A stretch of DNA of 18,288 nucleotides from NCBI GenBank assembly GCA_900404475.1, contig OUQQ01000623.1, forward strand, positions 1 through 18,288, in the 5' to 3' direction. Source of the DNA: Spongospora subterranea. Taxonomy: Eukaryota > Endomyxa > Phytomyxea > Plasmodiophorida > Plasmodiophoridae. The notes under the pieces were generated by a model, which saw only the letters and a program-made list of their open reading frames with translations, was not told the origin of the DNA and did not search any database. Shown here in pieces: positions 9,703 to 17,526 of this stretch. The stretch's first letter is position 1. The number at the start of each line of letters is the position of its first letter. Position numbers and translations under genes: made by a program.

Positions 9703-9707
9703 GTTTG
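9703..9707. repeat. Target-site duplication GTTTG (left)
   Basis: GTTTG abuts the outer end of the LTR at 9708 and is repeated at 11058-11062 beside the outer end of the other LTR. Five bp is the usual Ty1/Copia duplication length. Confidence 0.8.
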
Positions 9708-9795
9708 TATTGACATCTGCAATAATGTATTGACATTTAAAGGAAAATAGAAGAGCGGGTATCTGCGACTGGACCCAACCGTCATTGTTGATACA
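9708..9795 (-). repeat. 3' LTR of the deleted Copia element (88 bp)
   Basis: On the minus strand it begins TGTATCAACAATGACGG and ends GATGTCAATA. It aligns along its full length with 10939-11057, lacking 23 bp between short CGACTG repeats and 8 bp near the 5' end. It contains a direct TATTGACAT duplication. The outer end abuts GTTTG. Confidence 0.9.
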
Positions 9796-9808
9796 GTTCC
9801 CCTCAAAA
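9796..9808 (-). other. Polypurine tract
   Basis: On the minus strand TTTTGAGGGGAAC directly precedes the 3' LTR, as expected for the plus-strand primer of reverse transcription. It overlaps the stop codon of the RNase H fragment (9805-9803). Confidence 0.75.
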
Positions 9809-10080
9809 GTTTATCGGTGATACCCATCGAATTTCGACATCATATAAACTTGCGGGTTTCAAATTGGCCGAAGTCAAAGAACCAGCCACCATCTCCTTTG
9901 TGGGGCAGTATCTCAAATTGATGATTTCATTCACAACTTGTTGCCGTTTGTAGTGGTATTTCAAGTCAATGTGCTTTGTCCTGGAATCCGTCCGCAGGTT
10001 GAGCGATATAGAAAGACACCCTTGATGGTCACCATAAACTATTGTTGGTCCAGGTTCATTGTTTAGGGACGAACAAGATC
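9803..10080 (-). pseudogene. Copia RNase H, C-terminal fragment
   Basis: About 90 codons, ending at a TGA (9805-9803), match the end of Copia RNase H: GPTIVYGDHQGCLSISLN (the third acidic site, normally DNQ, here DHQ), then SRTKHIDLKYHYKRQQVVNE, then INLRYCPTKEMVAGSLTSAN (normally T..M.AD.LTK). It is open throughout, and the stop sits where a full-length Copia pol would end, just before the polypurine tract. Everything N-terminal of about LNNEPGP is gone. As a fragment it can have no enzymatic activity. The match to the family is strong. Confidence 0.9.
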
Positions 10081-10174
10081 AGCTGATATATCAGGTGTGT
10101 ATTGATACAGGCGAAGCAAAGAGTTGACAAGAATGACCAGGAAACTGCAGCGAAAGCAAATGTTAGAAATATAT

Positions 10175-10903
10175 GGGAGTATTCTTAACATTTAGGGGCG
10201 TTTCCGCTTCTTGTGCATTGATACTGCTCGTGACGGTCTTGAACCGCTTATTCACTCCCAGCAGCATGCCCGTCGCCTCGAATTCTTCCGAGAATTTGAT
10301 CATCTTCTCTGGAACGACGGCTCGGACCCTCAATGCTGCGCTGGACAGTTTGGATGCATACTCCCGGCTTGGCTCGTCGTCGCCTTGCCTTGTTGAGATT
10401 AGGGAGTGGACAGCTTGGGTGATGAGGGAACGGCTTGACCGATGGTAATTTGAGTAGATACATCGCCAGGGTTGAGCTGCTGTGTGGCAGACTGAATTTT
10501 AGTCAGTCTTGCAACGTCAAAGGTAGTAATTAGATTTAGTCGAATCAAAGTTAGTGCTCGTAAGTCAGATTTGGCGAAGACTCCGGTTGGTACTGTTGTG
10601 AGGGTGAATTAGGTGTTATTGATCTCAACGATCTCGCCGAGCCCCTTAACATGTAGGTAAATGGCTGCGTTCTTCAGCCAGAAAGGGAAATTGGTGTCCT
10701 GCCGTTGGACACTGGTGTGTGTATTCGATCGTAATTCCCAATGCTCTTTTCAAGGTCACCCTCGATACTCTTCTCGGTGATTGTGCTTCGTTTGATTTTA
10801 GCTGTGCCAGCTTCCACAGCTTGGCTTGACGCTTTAAGAGAGTAATCGCAGCATCTAGTTCTGAATCTGTCAGGGATGGCTCCGTCTCCTGTGCTTCTGC
10901 CAT
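10175..10903 (-). pseudogene. Copia gag, N-terminal part, broken
   Basis: ATG at 10903 lies just downstream of the LTR and primer-binding site, where gag should start. The first frame reads MAEAQETEPSLTDSELDAAI and ends at 10646. A second frame takes over at about 10710 with NFPFWLKNAAIYLHVKGLGE, a typical Copia gag W...L...G pattern, followed by SDLRALTLIRLNLITTFDV and LTKIQSATQQL, with TAA and TAG stops inside. A third open stretch (about 10320-10175) reads PEKMIKFSEEFEATGMLLG and ends in TAA. No CCHC knuckle is clear. The family call rests mostly on position between the primer-binding site and pol. Confidence 0.65.
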
Positions 10904-10910
10904 GTCTGCG

Positions 10911-10937
10911 AATCGGTAGAGAGTCGGGACTCTTAAT
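10911..10937 (-). other. Primer-binding site matching half of tRNA-Lys(CUU)
   Basis: One base inside the 5' LTR, the plus strand reads AATCGGTAGAGAGTC followed by GGGACTCTTAAT. This is the sense of a tRNA from the D-loop (TCGGTAGAG) to the 3' side of the anticodon loop (CTCTTAAT, with CTT the Lys anticodon). From memory, eukaryotic tRNA-Lys(CUU) contains TCGGTAGAG, three or four variable bases, then a stem ending in GACTCTTAAT. The match stops at about tRNA position 39. The element would thus prime from the 3' end of a tRNA cut in the anticodon stem-loop, as Drosophila copia does with initiator tRNA-Met. The usual PBS complementary to a tRNA 3' end is not seen here. Confidence 0.75.
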
Positions 10938-10938
10938 T

Positions 10939-11057
10939 TATTGACATCTGCAATAATGTATTGACATCCAAAGGAAGATAGAAGAGCGGGTATCTGCCCG
11001 ACTGTCTTAACGTTAACGGCGACTGGACCCAACCGTCATTGTTGATAAATATCTACA
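10939..11057 (-). repeat. 5' LTR of the deleted Copia element (119 bp)
   Basis: On the minus strand it begins TGTAGATATTTATCAAC and ends GATGTCAATA, so the LTR has TG...TA termini. It is the longer of the two copies: it retains a 23-bp segment (about 10999-11021) and 8 bp near its start that the 3' LTR lacks. It is very short for a Copia LTR. Confidence 0.9.
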
Positions 11058-11062
11058 GTTTG
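11058..11062. repeat. Target-site duplication GTTTG (right)
   Basis: Identical to 9703-9707 and immediately outside the 5' LTR. Confidence 0.8.
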
Positions 11063-11498
11063 AGTTCGGAAGAAAACGGCATGCGCCTGTTCGCTAGCGT
11101 TGGCTGCATATTTTGGGTAATTGACGAATTACGTTGTTGATTAAAATAAACAGATTTTCCGGACTTCCTGATCGGTGGTGTGTATCGTGATACTACAGAC
11201 AACTGGAGCAGCCCTGTGATTGACCTGAGTAGTGCTTTGAGATAGATTCAGAGTCCCCGTTTGACCAGGAATTTCCCAGGTACAAGTTGTTTGCCCAGAA
11301 AAGGTTTCGACGATACCTAAGGATCATCAGTTCAGGTACAATTTAAAGGAAGAACGATTGTTGACGAGTACAGCCTGACAATTCAGCGGAATATTGCTGA
11401 AATCGAGAGCCAGAATCACCCCTTTTATCCAATAGTATCGTCGTGTGTACAATATTTTCTGCAGATTTCAAAACAATCATGTAAATTTGTATTCAAAA
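11063..11498. other. No recognisable feature
   Basis: There is no ORF of note on either strand and no repeat shared with the rest of the window. It separates the Copia element from the MULE remnant. Confidence 0.6.
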
Positions 11499-12443
11499 TT
11501 ATTGAAAGCAATCTTCGTATCCTTGATGCAATCTCGTGATTTCAGTAATTTCCCGCTGCATTTGCAGGATGTACTTGTGGGCAATCGTTCTTCCTCCAGT
11601 TGTACCTGACTGAAGATCGAAGGTTTCAATCGGTGTCATCCTAATTTGTACTGGGAACAAAACTTGTGAGAAGCTGTTTGAAAGGTTTAGGGACCAGCCG
11701 AAACGTAGCGTCGATAAAGAGATCGATATGAGAGCGTTTGAGCATGTTAAAAAGGGCCGGGTGTCCCCACAACCCAATATTGTGTTTGACCGTTCTTTCG
11801 AAAATTGGGGTATGTAGCCCAAAAAGAAATTCATCCGATCTGACGTTAAAGCCATCTCTGGGGTCTCAATCGTTCGAAACTGGTCAGACGAGGACCCTCC
11901 CGTCCGTATATAGTGAACCCTGTTAAGACATGCGCTTCGGGTCATGCACGTAATCGGTACGTCCAGATATCGTCGCGTGATGACGCGTGATGCTTCTTCC
12001 CAAACCATGGGTGCAGGTTGTGCACCATCCCGAATAGCGATGGCATCGATCAGCGAGCGCATCTACTGGATAGGTAAACGAAATATGAAATTTTGGCGGG
12101 ACGAATGTTGAGACCTCCTGAGTGGCATCGACTCGTTGACCATGAACTGGAACATTGTGAGGATTGCAGGAATGAGGGGTCAATTCTCGTATCGCTCCAG
12201 ATGCCAGGAGCTCAGCAGTCCCAGGGCATGGCACCTGCCGCGATGATGACCGCCACCGACTGCATCGATAATACGACGATTCAAATATTTGCTGCGATAC
12301 ACCATTTTCCTGCCATTGATATGAAAAGGGAGCGGAGCCATTGTGCAATTGAACGCGTGAGCCGTGAAGGATATAAATACCGATCCGGGATATTGATCAA
12401 TTCTCCGCAACTGTATTTGAGCAAGTGTACACTGTAGGAACAC
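11499..12443 (-). pseudogene. MULE-type DNA transposase remnant
   Basis: The minus strand shows, in order: a segment GRKMVYRSKYLNRRIID then HRGRCHALG (about 12380-12230), which recalls a FLYWCH-like N-terminal finger; APMVWEEASRVITRRYLDVP (about 12020-11960); FFLGYIPQFSKER (about 11830-11790); and after a frameshift WGHPALFNMLKRSHIDLFID and ATFRLVPKPFKQLL (about 11768-11670). The last part is the hallmark of MULE transposases, where (I/V)DGTF carries the first catalytic Asp (here IDATF) and VP..F.QLL follows. The part with the second Asp and the Glu is not visible below 11640; the sequence there soon hits stops. No terminal inverted repeats were identified. Inactive. The family call rests mainly on the FIDATF block. 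Confidence 0.7.
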
Positions 12444-12676
12444 TTAAATGTATCTGTGAGTGACTGCGCACAGCGTTGGATCAATTTTGGATCATTGGGC
12501 CAATTTGGATCCAAATTGAATCCGCCCATTGACCTGAACCCTGACTGCGGCAATTGATTGTCCGTGAACCACTGGTAACAGGTGACCCCTATCAGTCATC
12601 CGCAACTTGAAACCGCAGTCGCAGATACCTCAATATGAATATCTCATATTTGATTTCCCGTCAACTCAAGAACAGT

Positions 12677-12706
12677 ACAGCATCTTGCAGAACAGCATCT
12701 TGCTTA
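12677..12706. repeat. 15-bp tandem duplication upstream of the small gene
   Basis: ACAGCATCTTGCAGA (12677-12691) is followed by ACAGCATCTTGCTTA (12692-12706), ending 7 bp before the start codon of the small membrane-protein gene. It lies in the presumed 5' UTR. Confidence 0.7.
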
Positions 12707-12713
12707 CGGAACC

Positions 12714-13109
12714 ATGGATAAACAGCAGACCAAGACGAAACCCTCCGAAGACCTAGTTCCGCAAACCACAGCCCGCATAAGCACTCAACACGCTGTTCCG
12801 CCTGTACTGGCACCGGAACAGCAATATAACTTCAAGAACGCACCCAGGCAACCCATCACAGCCAAAAAAGGTTCTAAAAGCAAAGGAAGTTCTAGAGGCA
12901 AATCAAACAAAGCTAAAGATTTTGATGATGGCGGACTCGCATTGTCACCTAATGGTGTTGATTTCTCCGGCGCTCCCTCATTGGCTCCAGTCATATCGAT
13001 AGTGGCAATCTTTTTGATTATTTCGATGATTATGGGGCCCACCTCTAAAAAAGCAGTAGGCTTTGCTTTGGCGACGATGATTGTAACTTCGTTTATGAGC
13101 GCGTTTTGA
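12714..13109 (+). CDS. Small membrane protein, function unknown (131 aa)
   Basis: The only intact ORF here that looks like a cellular gene. The start GGAACCATGG is an excellent eukaryotic Kozak context, and the frame runs uninterrupted to TGA. Residues 1-50 are polar and rich in Gln, Thr and Pro; 51-70 are strongly basic (KKGSKSKGSSRGKSNKAK); 71-88 are acidic then neutral (DDGGLALSPNGVDFSGAP). A first hydrophobic segment spans about 89-107 (LAPVISIVAIFLIISMIM) and a second 114-131 (AVGFALATMIVTSFMSAF), separated by GPTSKK. This suits a basic cytosolic N-terminus with a C-terminal membrane hairpin or tail anchor in the ER or another endomembrane. The layout before the first helix recalls Sec61-beta, but that protein ends soon after one helix, so I do not assign it. 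No intron or poly(A) signal is obvious. Confidence 0.75.
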   Translation: MDKQQTKTKPSEDLVPQTTARISTQHAVPPVLAPEQQYNFKNAPRQPITAKKGSKSKGSSRGKSNKAKDFDDGGLALSPNGVDFSGAPSLAPVISIVAIFLIISMIMGPTSKKAVGFALATMIVTSFMSAF

Positions 13110-13337
13110 GCAAATCTGTTATAAATTCAATGTCGACATTACCCTGTCTCAATATTCCTCGTCACCATTCAGTTTGCGTGTCGTATTGTAGCCGTTCGTC
13201 GTACTTATCAATACGACTAGCGAGTATTCTCGATAAAATTAAAGGAAAGAGAACTTTATAAGATCCTAATTAACTCAATGGGAATTCTGGAAAAATTCTC
13301 ACTTTCGTCAATCACCCCGTTGAGCCATCCTATAGCG

Positions 13338-13580
13338 TCACTGACGTTCCGCCAACATACCCCAAGACGAGGAGATATTATTAGTCGAAATCGCCTTCGT
13401 CTTCTTCCGAATCGGCACGTCCGGAATTGCCGCCAACGCAGCCTCATTGAGCATCGAGGTTGGTTCCCATGTGTTATAGGAATCGTCAAATCCTTTCCAT
13501 TTGATGAAGACTTCTCGTTCTCCACGCCGTATCCTCTGTTTCAAGATCTCCTCGACTTCATTCCGGAATCGGTACCCGCG
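13338..13580 (-). pseudogene. Gypsy-C chromodomain
   Basis: The minus strand reads NEVEEILKQRIRRGEREVFI then KWKGFDDSYNTWEPTSML. This is a canonical chromodomain with the conserved VEEIL strand, KWKGF and WEP. Chromodomains sit at the C-terminus of integrase in chromoviruses, a Ty3/Gypsy lineage common in fungi, and steer integration to marked chromatin. The aromatic residues are preserved. The ORF ends at 13338, about 230 bp from the small gene. Frameshifts between 13812 and 13580 separate it from the integrase, so it is no longer translated as part of pol. Confidence 0.92.
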
Positions 13581-13811
13581 TCAACTAGTTTTCCAGCATC
13601 GTGTGCCACTGTAGTAGTTTCGGAAGAACTTTGTTGAAATTGCCCAACATGCCGCATCAGTCGAACATGTAATACAACCTCCTTGCCATTCATGGTGTCT
13701 TGAACTCGATACAGAATATCAGTTAAACTTCAATAACACGCCACGGTCCACTCCAATGACGATGAAGCTTCTTGTTGACTCCTTGTGGAACACCTGGAGA
13801 ATGACGGTTGA

Positions 13812-14957
13812 TTAAGTCCCAATTTTGTACTCAATCGGCTTCCTCCCGCAATTGAATCGCCCATTACGCCTTCTGACCACCATATCACGTTTATATTCAG
13901 CCTTTTGAAGAGCTTGTTGAAGACGAACAACATGAGTCCCTTCAGGCGAGATAGCATCCATATTGCTAGTTATCATCAGATCCGAAGGTAAGATAGGATC
14001 TCGTCCAAATGTTAAATGGAAAGGAGTATCTCCTAAGCTTCTTGAGACACCTGTACGATATGCGAACATGATTGCGGGCACATGTTGATCCCAGTTTTGA
14101 TGGGTCGACCTTGATAGCAGAGCACGTTATTGCCCTAGAGATCCGTGCATTCTTTCCAACGAACCATTCGAATTTGGGCTGTACGCCGTTGTCCTCATCT
14201 GATGTATCCCAAACAATTTGGTCAATTTGGCAAACGCAGCCGACATGAAATTCTTCCCCTGGTCGGTAAGAATCCGTCTTGGCCATCCATAAACGCAGAT
14301 GAACCGTTCAAAAACCGTTCTCGCTAACGTTATAGCCGACTGGTCGGGAACAGCAATCGCTTCCGCTTTATTGGTGTGAACATCCATCATCGTTAACAAG
14401 TACTTGTTCCCTGCTGCTGTCATAGGTAGCGGTCCGACAAAATCGAGCGCCATCACATCAAAAAGGTGACTCGTGACCATGGAAACTCGTAACCCAGAAG
14501 GGTTCTGCACATGAGGTTTCGCCAGGCTGCACTTTTTACAGGCTCGAATCCACCCGATAACATCGTTTGTTATCCAAATCCAGAAGTAGCGCTTGGAGAT
14601 GAATGGCACCATACGATCTCGTCCATGATGACCAGGATTGAGTGTGAAGAATGAAATCGGCTCAAAACCTTTGGTCGGAGCTTTAACGGTACGAACACCT
14701 TGTTATCAATCATAACGACTCGGGACTCCGAAATTGAACTTCGAGAAGATGAGTCAAAAGTGACCGGTGTACTCCTTTGACATCGACACTGTGCTTCCCG
14801 GCTTATTCAACAATAGACCTCGCACTTGATTAATCAACTCGTCCTCGATTTGACACTGAATAACGTTGGTCAGCTCTAATTCATCAACAGTGGGATCACC
14901 CTGCTCATCGGAATGATCGACCTGCTTTGTAAGTGGAGGGGTTGTTATGGCAAACAA
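13812..14957 (-). pseudogene. Gypsy-C integrase
   Basis: Minus strand. The region 14957-14754 is the linker after RNase H (DELELTNVIQCQIEDELINQ). From 14612 the integrase is open for 161 codons: CxxC of the zinc finger (Cys25, Cys28), then the catalytic triad Asp57 (ALDFVGPLP), Asp117 (ILTDQGKNF) and Glu153 (NSNGSLERMHG), with the standard 35 residues between the last two. A single in-frame TAA (14129-14127) interrupts it just after the Glu. The same frame then continues through WDQHVPAIMFAYRTG and TPFHLTFGRDP down to 13812. The catalytic residues are intact. The premature stop, the broken linker and the detached chromodomain make it non-functional. Confidence 0.92.
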
Positions 14958-15203
14958 AAGGATAGAGACGTAGAATGACGTTTATTGATAAATGTTGGGG
15001 CTTCAAATAGGGCGGGACGTAGGCTAGGATAACCCGACCAGTCAAGAGGGCATAAAGGCAATTGCAGTGATGGGAGAGAACTGCAATTTGCTTAGATAAA
15101 GGAGTAACGAGTGAGGTTAAGCAGCGCTTTACATGCTTGCTATGCATCTCCTCCCCGGGATCATTCATGAGAGCATTAGCTTTGAGACAGGTAACAAAAT
15201 TCG

Positions 15204-15590
15204 TCAAATCAACCGCCAATGGTTGTCGCGACAATGCATCTGCAGCGGCATTCGTGGAACCCTTTCGATATGCGATCTCAAAATAGTAATCGGACAGAAG
15301 TAGAGCCCATCGGACATGGCGTGACGGATGAGTCGCTGTCTGAAGCCACAGCAGAGATCGTTGATCGGTTTCGACGGTGAAAGGAGCGTCATGAACATAG
15401 GGTCGAAACTTGTGAGGGCGAAAACAATCGCCAGAGCCTCCAGCTCCGGCACACTGTAGTTCTTCTCGGCAGGATTCAATGAGCGAGAGCGGTACGTGAC
15501 CTGGCATAGATTTCCTTGCTCATCACGCTGTTGTAGAACGGCGCCAAGTCCAAGTAAAGAGGCATCAGTTCCAACAATGTAAGGTAGGGA
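15204..15590 (-). pseudogene. Gypsy-C RNase H
   Basis: Minus strand: PYIVGTDASLLGLGAVLQQR (first catalytic Asp in TDAS), then SRSLNPAEKNYSVPELEALA (catalytic Glu in ELEAL). After a 1-nt frame change near 15403 comes FRPYVHDAPFTVETDQRSLL (third Asp in TDQRS), then HVRWALLLSDYYFEIAYRKG and AADALSR (fourth Asp). All expected motifs of a Ty3/Gypsy RNase H are present, and only the frameshift separates the halves. The domain follows directly on the truncated RT. Confidence 0.9.
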
Positions 15591-15639
15591 TTCATCCGGA
15601 TGTCTCAGGACTGGGGGCAGAAACCAATGCTTCCTTTCA

Positions 15640-16415
15640 AGTCATCAAACGCTGCTTGGGACGCATCCGTTCAAATAAAATATGATCGAAAAAACGAACT
15701 CAGTGGGGCTGCACGTGGTCCATAGACCAGGAGATAAAATATCGTTGCCAAACACGCTGAACCGTGGCAGGTCCATTTCGCGGTCCAAATGGCATCGTCG
15801 TATAATCAAACAATCCTCGGTGAGTAATGATAGCGGTCTTGGACTGGTTAGCCGGATCCATGTGAATCTGATTGAGTCCCGACCTAAAATCGACCTTTGA
15901 AAAGTGGGACTTTCCCTGCAGTTCATCTGGCAAGTCTTGAATGATCGGTAATGGACCACTGTCCCGCACCGTCACCTTATTCAACCTGCGAATCACCACA
16001 AACTCGTTTAGTCCCATCAGGCTTATCAACCAAGGTCACTGGGGAAGCCCATGGCGAATTCGATGGCACCAGGTTCCCGGTCGACAGTCGCTAATTGTTC
16101 GTCAAGATAATCATCGATTATCCGCCGGTCTACTGGAGAAGTTCGATAAGGTGGTGATCGGACAGGTACAGCACCTTCAGTATCAATAACAAAACAGACT
16201 CCCTTTAATGCGCCAGATGCTTCATTACTAAACATATCAGAAAACTCCTCATCAATTAACCGTCGAACAATAGAAACCTCCTCAGCACTTCCACCAATGG
16301 TCGCTTCATCACTTGGCCTTGATGTGGCGGAACGTGCCAGTTCGTTAACTTCCTGCCCAGCGGATTGGATTCTAACAAGAGGAAATTCGACACCCGATTT
16401 ACAAGTCCTTATCAC
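15640..16415 (-). pseudogene. Gypsy-C reverse transcriptase, catalytic core deleted
   Basis: Minus strand from 16415: EFSDMF, then VRSPPYRTSPVDRRIIDDYL, the usual Gypsy RT N-terminus. After a frame change at about 16045 comes WASPVTLVDKPDGTKRV. Another frame gives RRLNKVTVRDSGPLPIIQDL, then SHFSKVDFRSGLNQIHMD (first catalytic Asp in KVDF) and LFDYTTMPFGPRNGPATVQR. The sequence then drops within about 60 nt to DASQAAFDDLKGSIG, a motif normally about 110 residues further on. The YxDD motif, thumb and connection are therefore deleted (estimated 250 bp). At least three frame changes also occur. Clearly inactive. Confidence 0.9.
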
Positions 16416-17526
16416 AGATTAAGACAGAATAATATCGAAACAATCTCGGCGACCACAACGAAGGTACGCTGAAATTCGTGTAGCACAGACTTTTAATTTC
16501 GAACTTCCTGCGGATTTTTACCATCACTGGAATTTCCTTGTTATCGAAGCCCCTTACCATGATCGGTGGCCCATCCTTGCGAAGAAAGCTCTTCCTCTGC
16601 TCGCTGCTCAACTGATTTGACTGGATGAAACAATCAGAGGCTCTCAGGTCGGCGAGTGCTTGGATTGGAGTACTATCAGATTCGAAACTAATGTCCAACA
16701 ACAGGAGCTCGCTGTTCGTCTCCCGCCGATTGTAGAATCGCCAACTGGTTAAACCGGACATTCGACAAAAACCGTTTCGCCTGAAGGTAATCGTCACAAT
16801 CAAATCTGCGGCTGCATCAGTATCTGCCTCTGGGAACTGATCTTGAGGAGGTGGAACTCCATCAATGTTGTCGTTGCATGTCGTTGTATTCGCAAAAGAT
16901 TTGGGAATACTCTTGCTGAAATCAAACGAATTTTCAGAAAAAATTACATCTCTGCTGATCACGAATCTTCGCTCGATGATCTCCCATAATCGATAGCCCA
17001 GTTGACGGTCAGCATATCCAAGAAACGCACATCGTTGAGCTCTTGCATCAAGCCCTTTCCTCTCTTGATCAGGTATTCGCCTCCACGAGTCAAATCCAAA
17101 TACCCGAAGATGGAATAATTGTGGTTTCCTTTGAAACCACATTTCATATGGGGTTTTCCCTATGGTTCGGTGAAATCGACAATTCAAAAGATAAACTGCC
17201 GTGTTAACAGCATCGGCCCAGAACATTTGAGGCAGTTTTGCATTCGTCCTCATCGCCTCAGCTGTCTCCATTATGGTTCGATTTAATCTTTCAGCAACAC
17301 CATTTGATTCTGGAGAAGATGGGGTTGTAATCCGATGATTGATGCCACAAGAACCAAAATAATCCTGGATGCTTTCCGAACAATTTTCTCCACCGCCGTC
17401 ACTCTGAAAACTGACCAAATTGATTTTCTGTGACCCTGATTTGACAGCAAATCTTCGCTGCATCTCAGCTACATATTCCATCAACTTGTTCGATGCCTCC
17501 GATTTAAATCTGATAAAATATACCAT
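16399..17526 (-). CDS. Chimeric ORF: Copia integrase fused to Gypsy-C protease (375 codons)
   Basis: One uninterrupted minus-strand frame holds parts of two retrotransposon superfamilies. Residues 1 to about 235 are Copia integrase: FQSDGGGE (Asp43), SPESNGVAERLNRTIMETAE (Glu79; D-35-E spacing), FWADAVNTAVYLLN, GKTPYEMW, HLRVFGF and CAFLGYADRQLGYRLW, all signature blocks. From about 268 the text is Gypsy protease: NSELLLLDISF, then ALADLRASDCFI and VRGFDNKEIPV. The protease active site, normally DSGA, reads DLRA, so the catalytic D-S/T-G is lost. The change of family falls in residues 236-268 (nt 16821-16725). The first integrase Asp lies upstream and is missing, so neither part can be active. 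It is probably a relic that happens to be open. Confidence 0.85.
   Translation of the reverse strand: MVYFIRFKSEASNKLMEYVAEMQRRFAVKSGSQKINLVSFQSDGGGENCSESIQDYFGSCGINHRITTPSSPESNGVAERLNRTIMETAEAMRTNAKLPQMFWADAVNTAVYLLNCRFHRTIGKTPYEMWFQRKPQLFHLRVFGFDSWRRIPDQERKGLDARAQRCAFLGYADRQLGYRLWEIIERRFVISRDVIFSENSFDFSKSIPKSFANTTTCNDNIDGVPPPQDQFPEADTDAAADLIVTITFRRNGFCRMSGLTSWRFYNRRETNSELLLLDISFESDSTPIQALADLRASDCFIQSNQLSSEQRKSFLRKDGPPIMVRGFDNKEIPVMVKIRRKFEIKSLCYTNFSVPSLWSPRLFRYYSVLICDKDL
16480..16740 (-). pseudogene. Gypsy-C aspartic protease
   Basis: The C-terminal third of the chimeric ORF. LLLLDISFESDSTPIQAL leads to DLRASDCFI, where the family has D-(S/T)-G-A followed by (S/T)DCFI. It continues as GPPIMVRGFDNKEIPVMVKI. 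It lies in the right order directly upstream of the RT on the minus strand, so it is the start of pol of the chromodomain element. The Gypsy-C gag and 5' LTR are absent; Copia sequence takes their place. Confidence 0.75.

Larger units (their letters stand above)
9708..11057 (-). mobile_element. Internally deleted Ty1/Copia LTR retrotransposon (1350 bp)
   Basis: Read on the minus strand, all structural marks of a Copia element are present in order: 5-bp target duplication, 5' LTR (11057-10939), primer-binding site (10937-10911), gag start (10903), RNase H C-terminus (10080-9803), polypurine tract, 3' LTR (9795-9708) and the second target duplication. Protease, integrase and reverse transcriptase are missing, so it is a non-autonomous deletion derivative. 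Matching duplications show it inserted as a two-LTR unit. Whether the deletion came before or after insertion cannot be told. Shared LTR positions differ by three substitutions, all transitions, plus two indels (23 and 8 bp), so the insertion is old. The Copia integrase piece at 16.8-17.7 kb could be from the same family, but nothing shared proves this. Confidence 0.9.

Noticed and set aside
10911..10938. Possible tRNA gene or fragment of a tRNA gene
   Set aside because: Only the D-loop to anticodon-loop portion is present; there is no T-arm or acceptor stem, and its position next to an LTR explains it as a primer-binding site.
12785..13042. Minus-strand ORF opposite the small membrane-protein gene
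   Set aside because: It mirrors the plus-strand ORF, which has the better start context and plausible membrane segments.
12714..13109. Sec61-beta or Asterix (PAT complex) assignment for the small membrane protein
   Set aside because: Sec61-beta ends shortly after a single helix and Asterix has different conserved residues; two C-terminal hydrophobic segments here fit neither well.
13110..13337. 3' LTR or polypurine tract of the chromodomain Gypsy element
   Set aside because: The purine run at 13240-13255 is on the wrong strand for this element and no repeated LTR sequence is found in the window.
13256..13637. Overlapping ORFs on both strands around the chromodomain
   Set aside because: They are other-frame readings of the chromodomain DNA and show no motif of their own.
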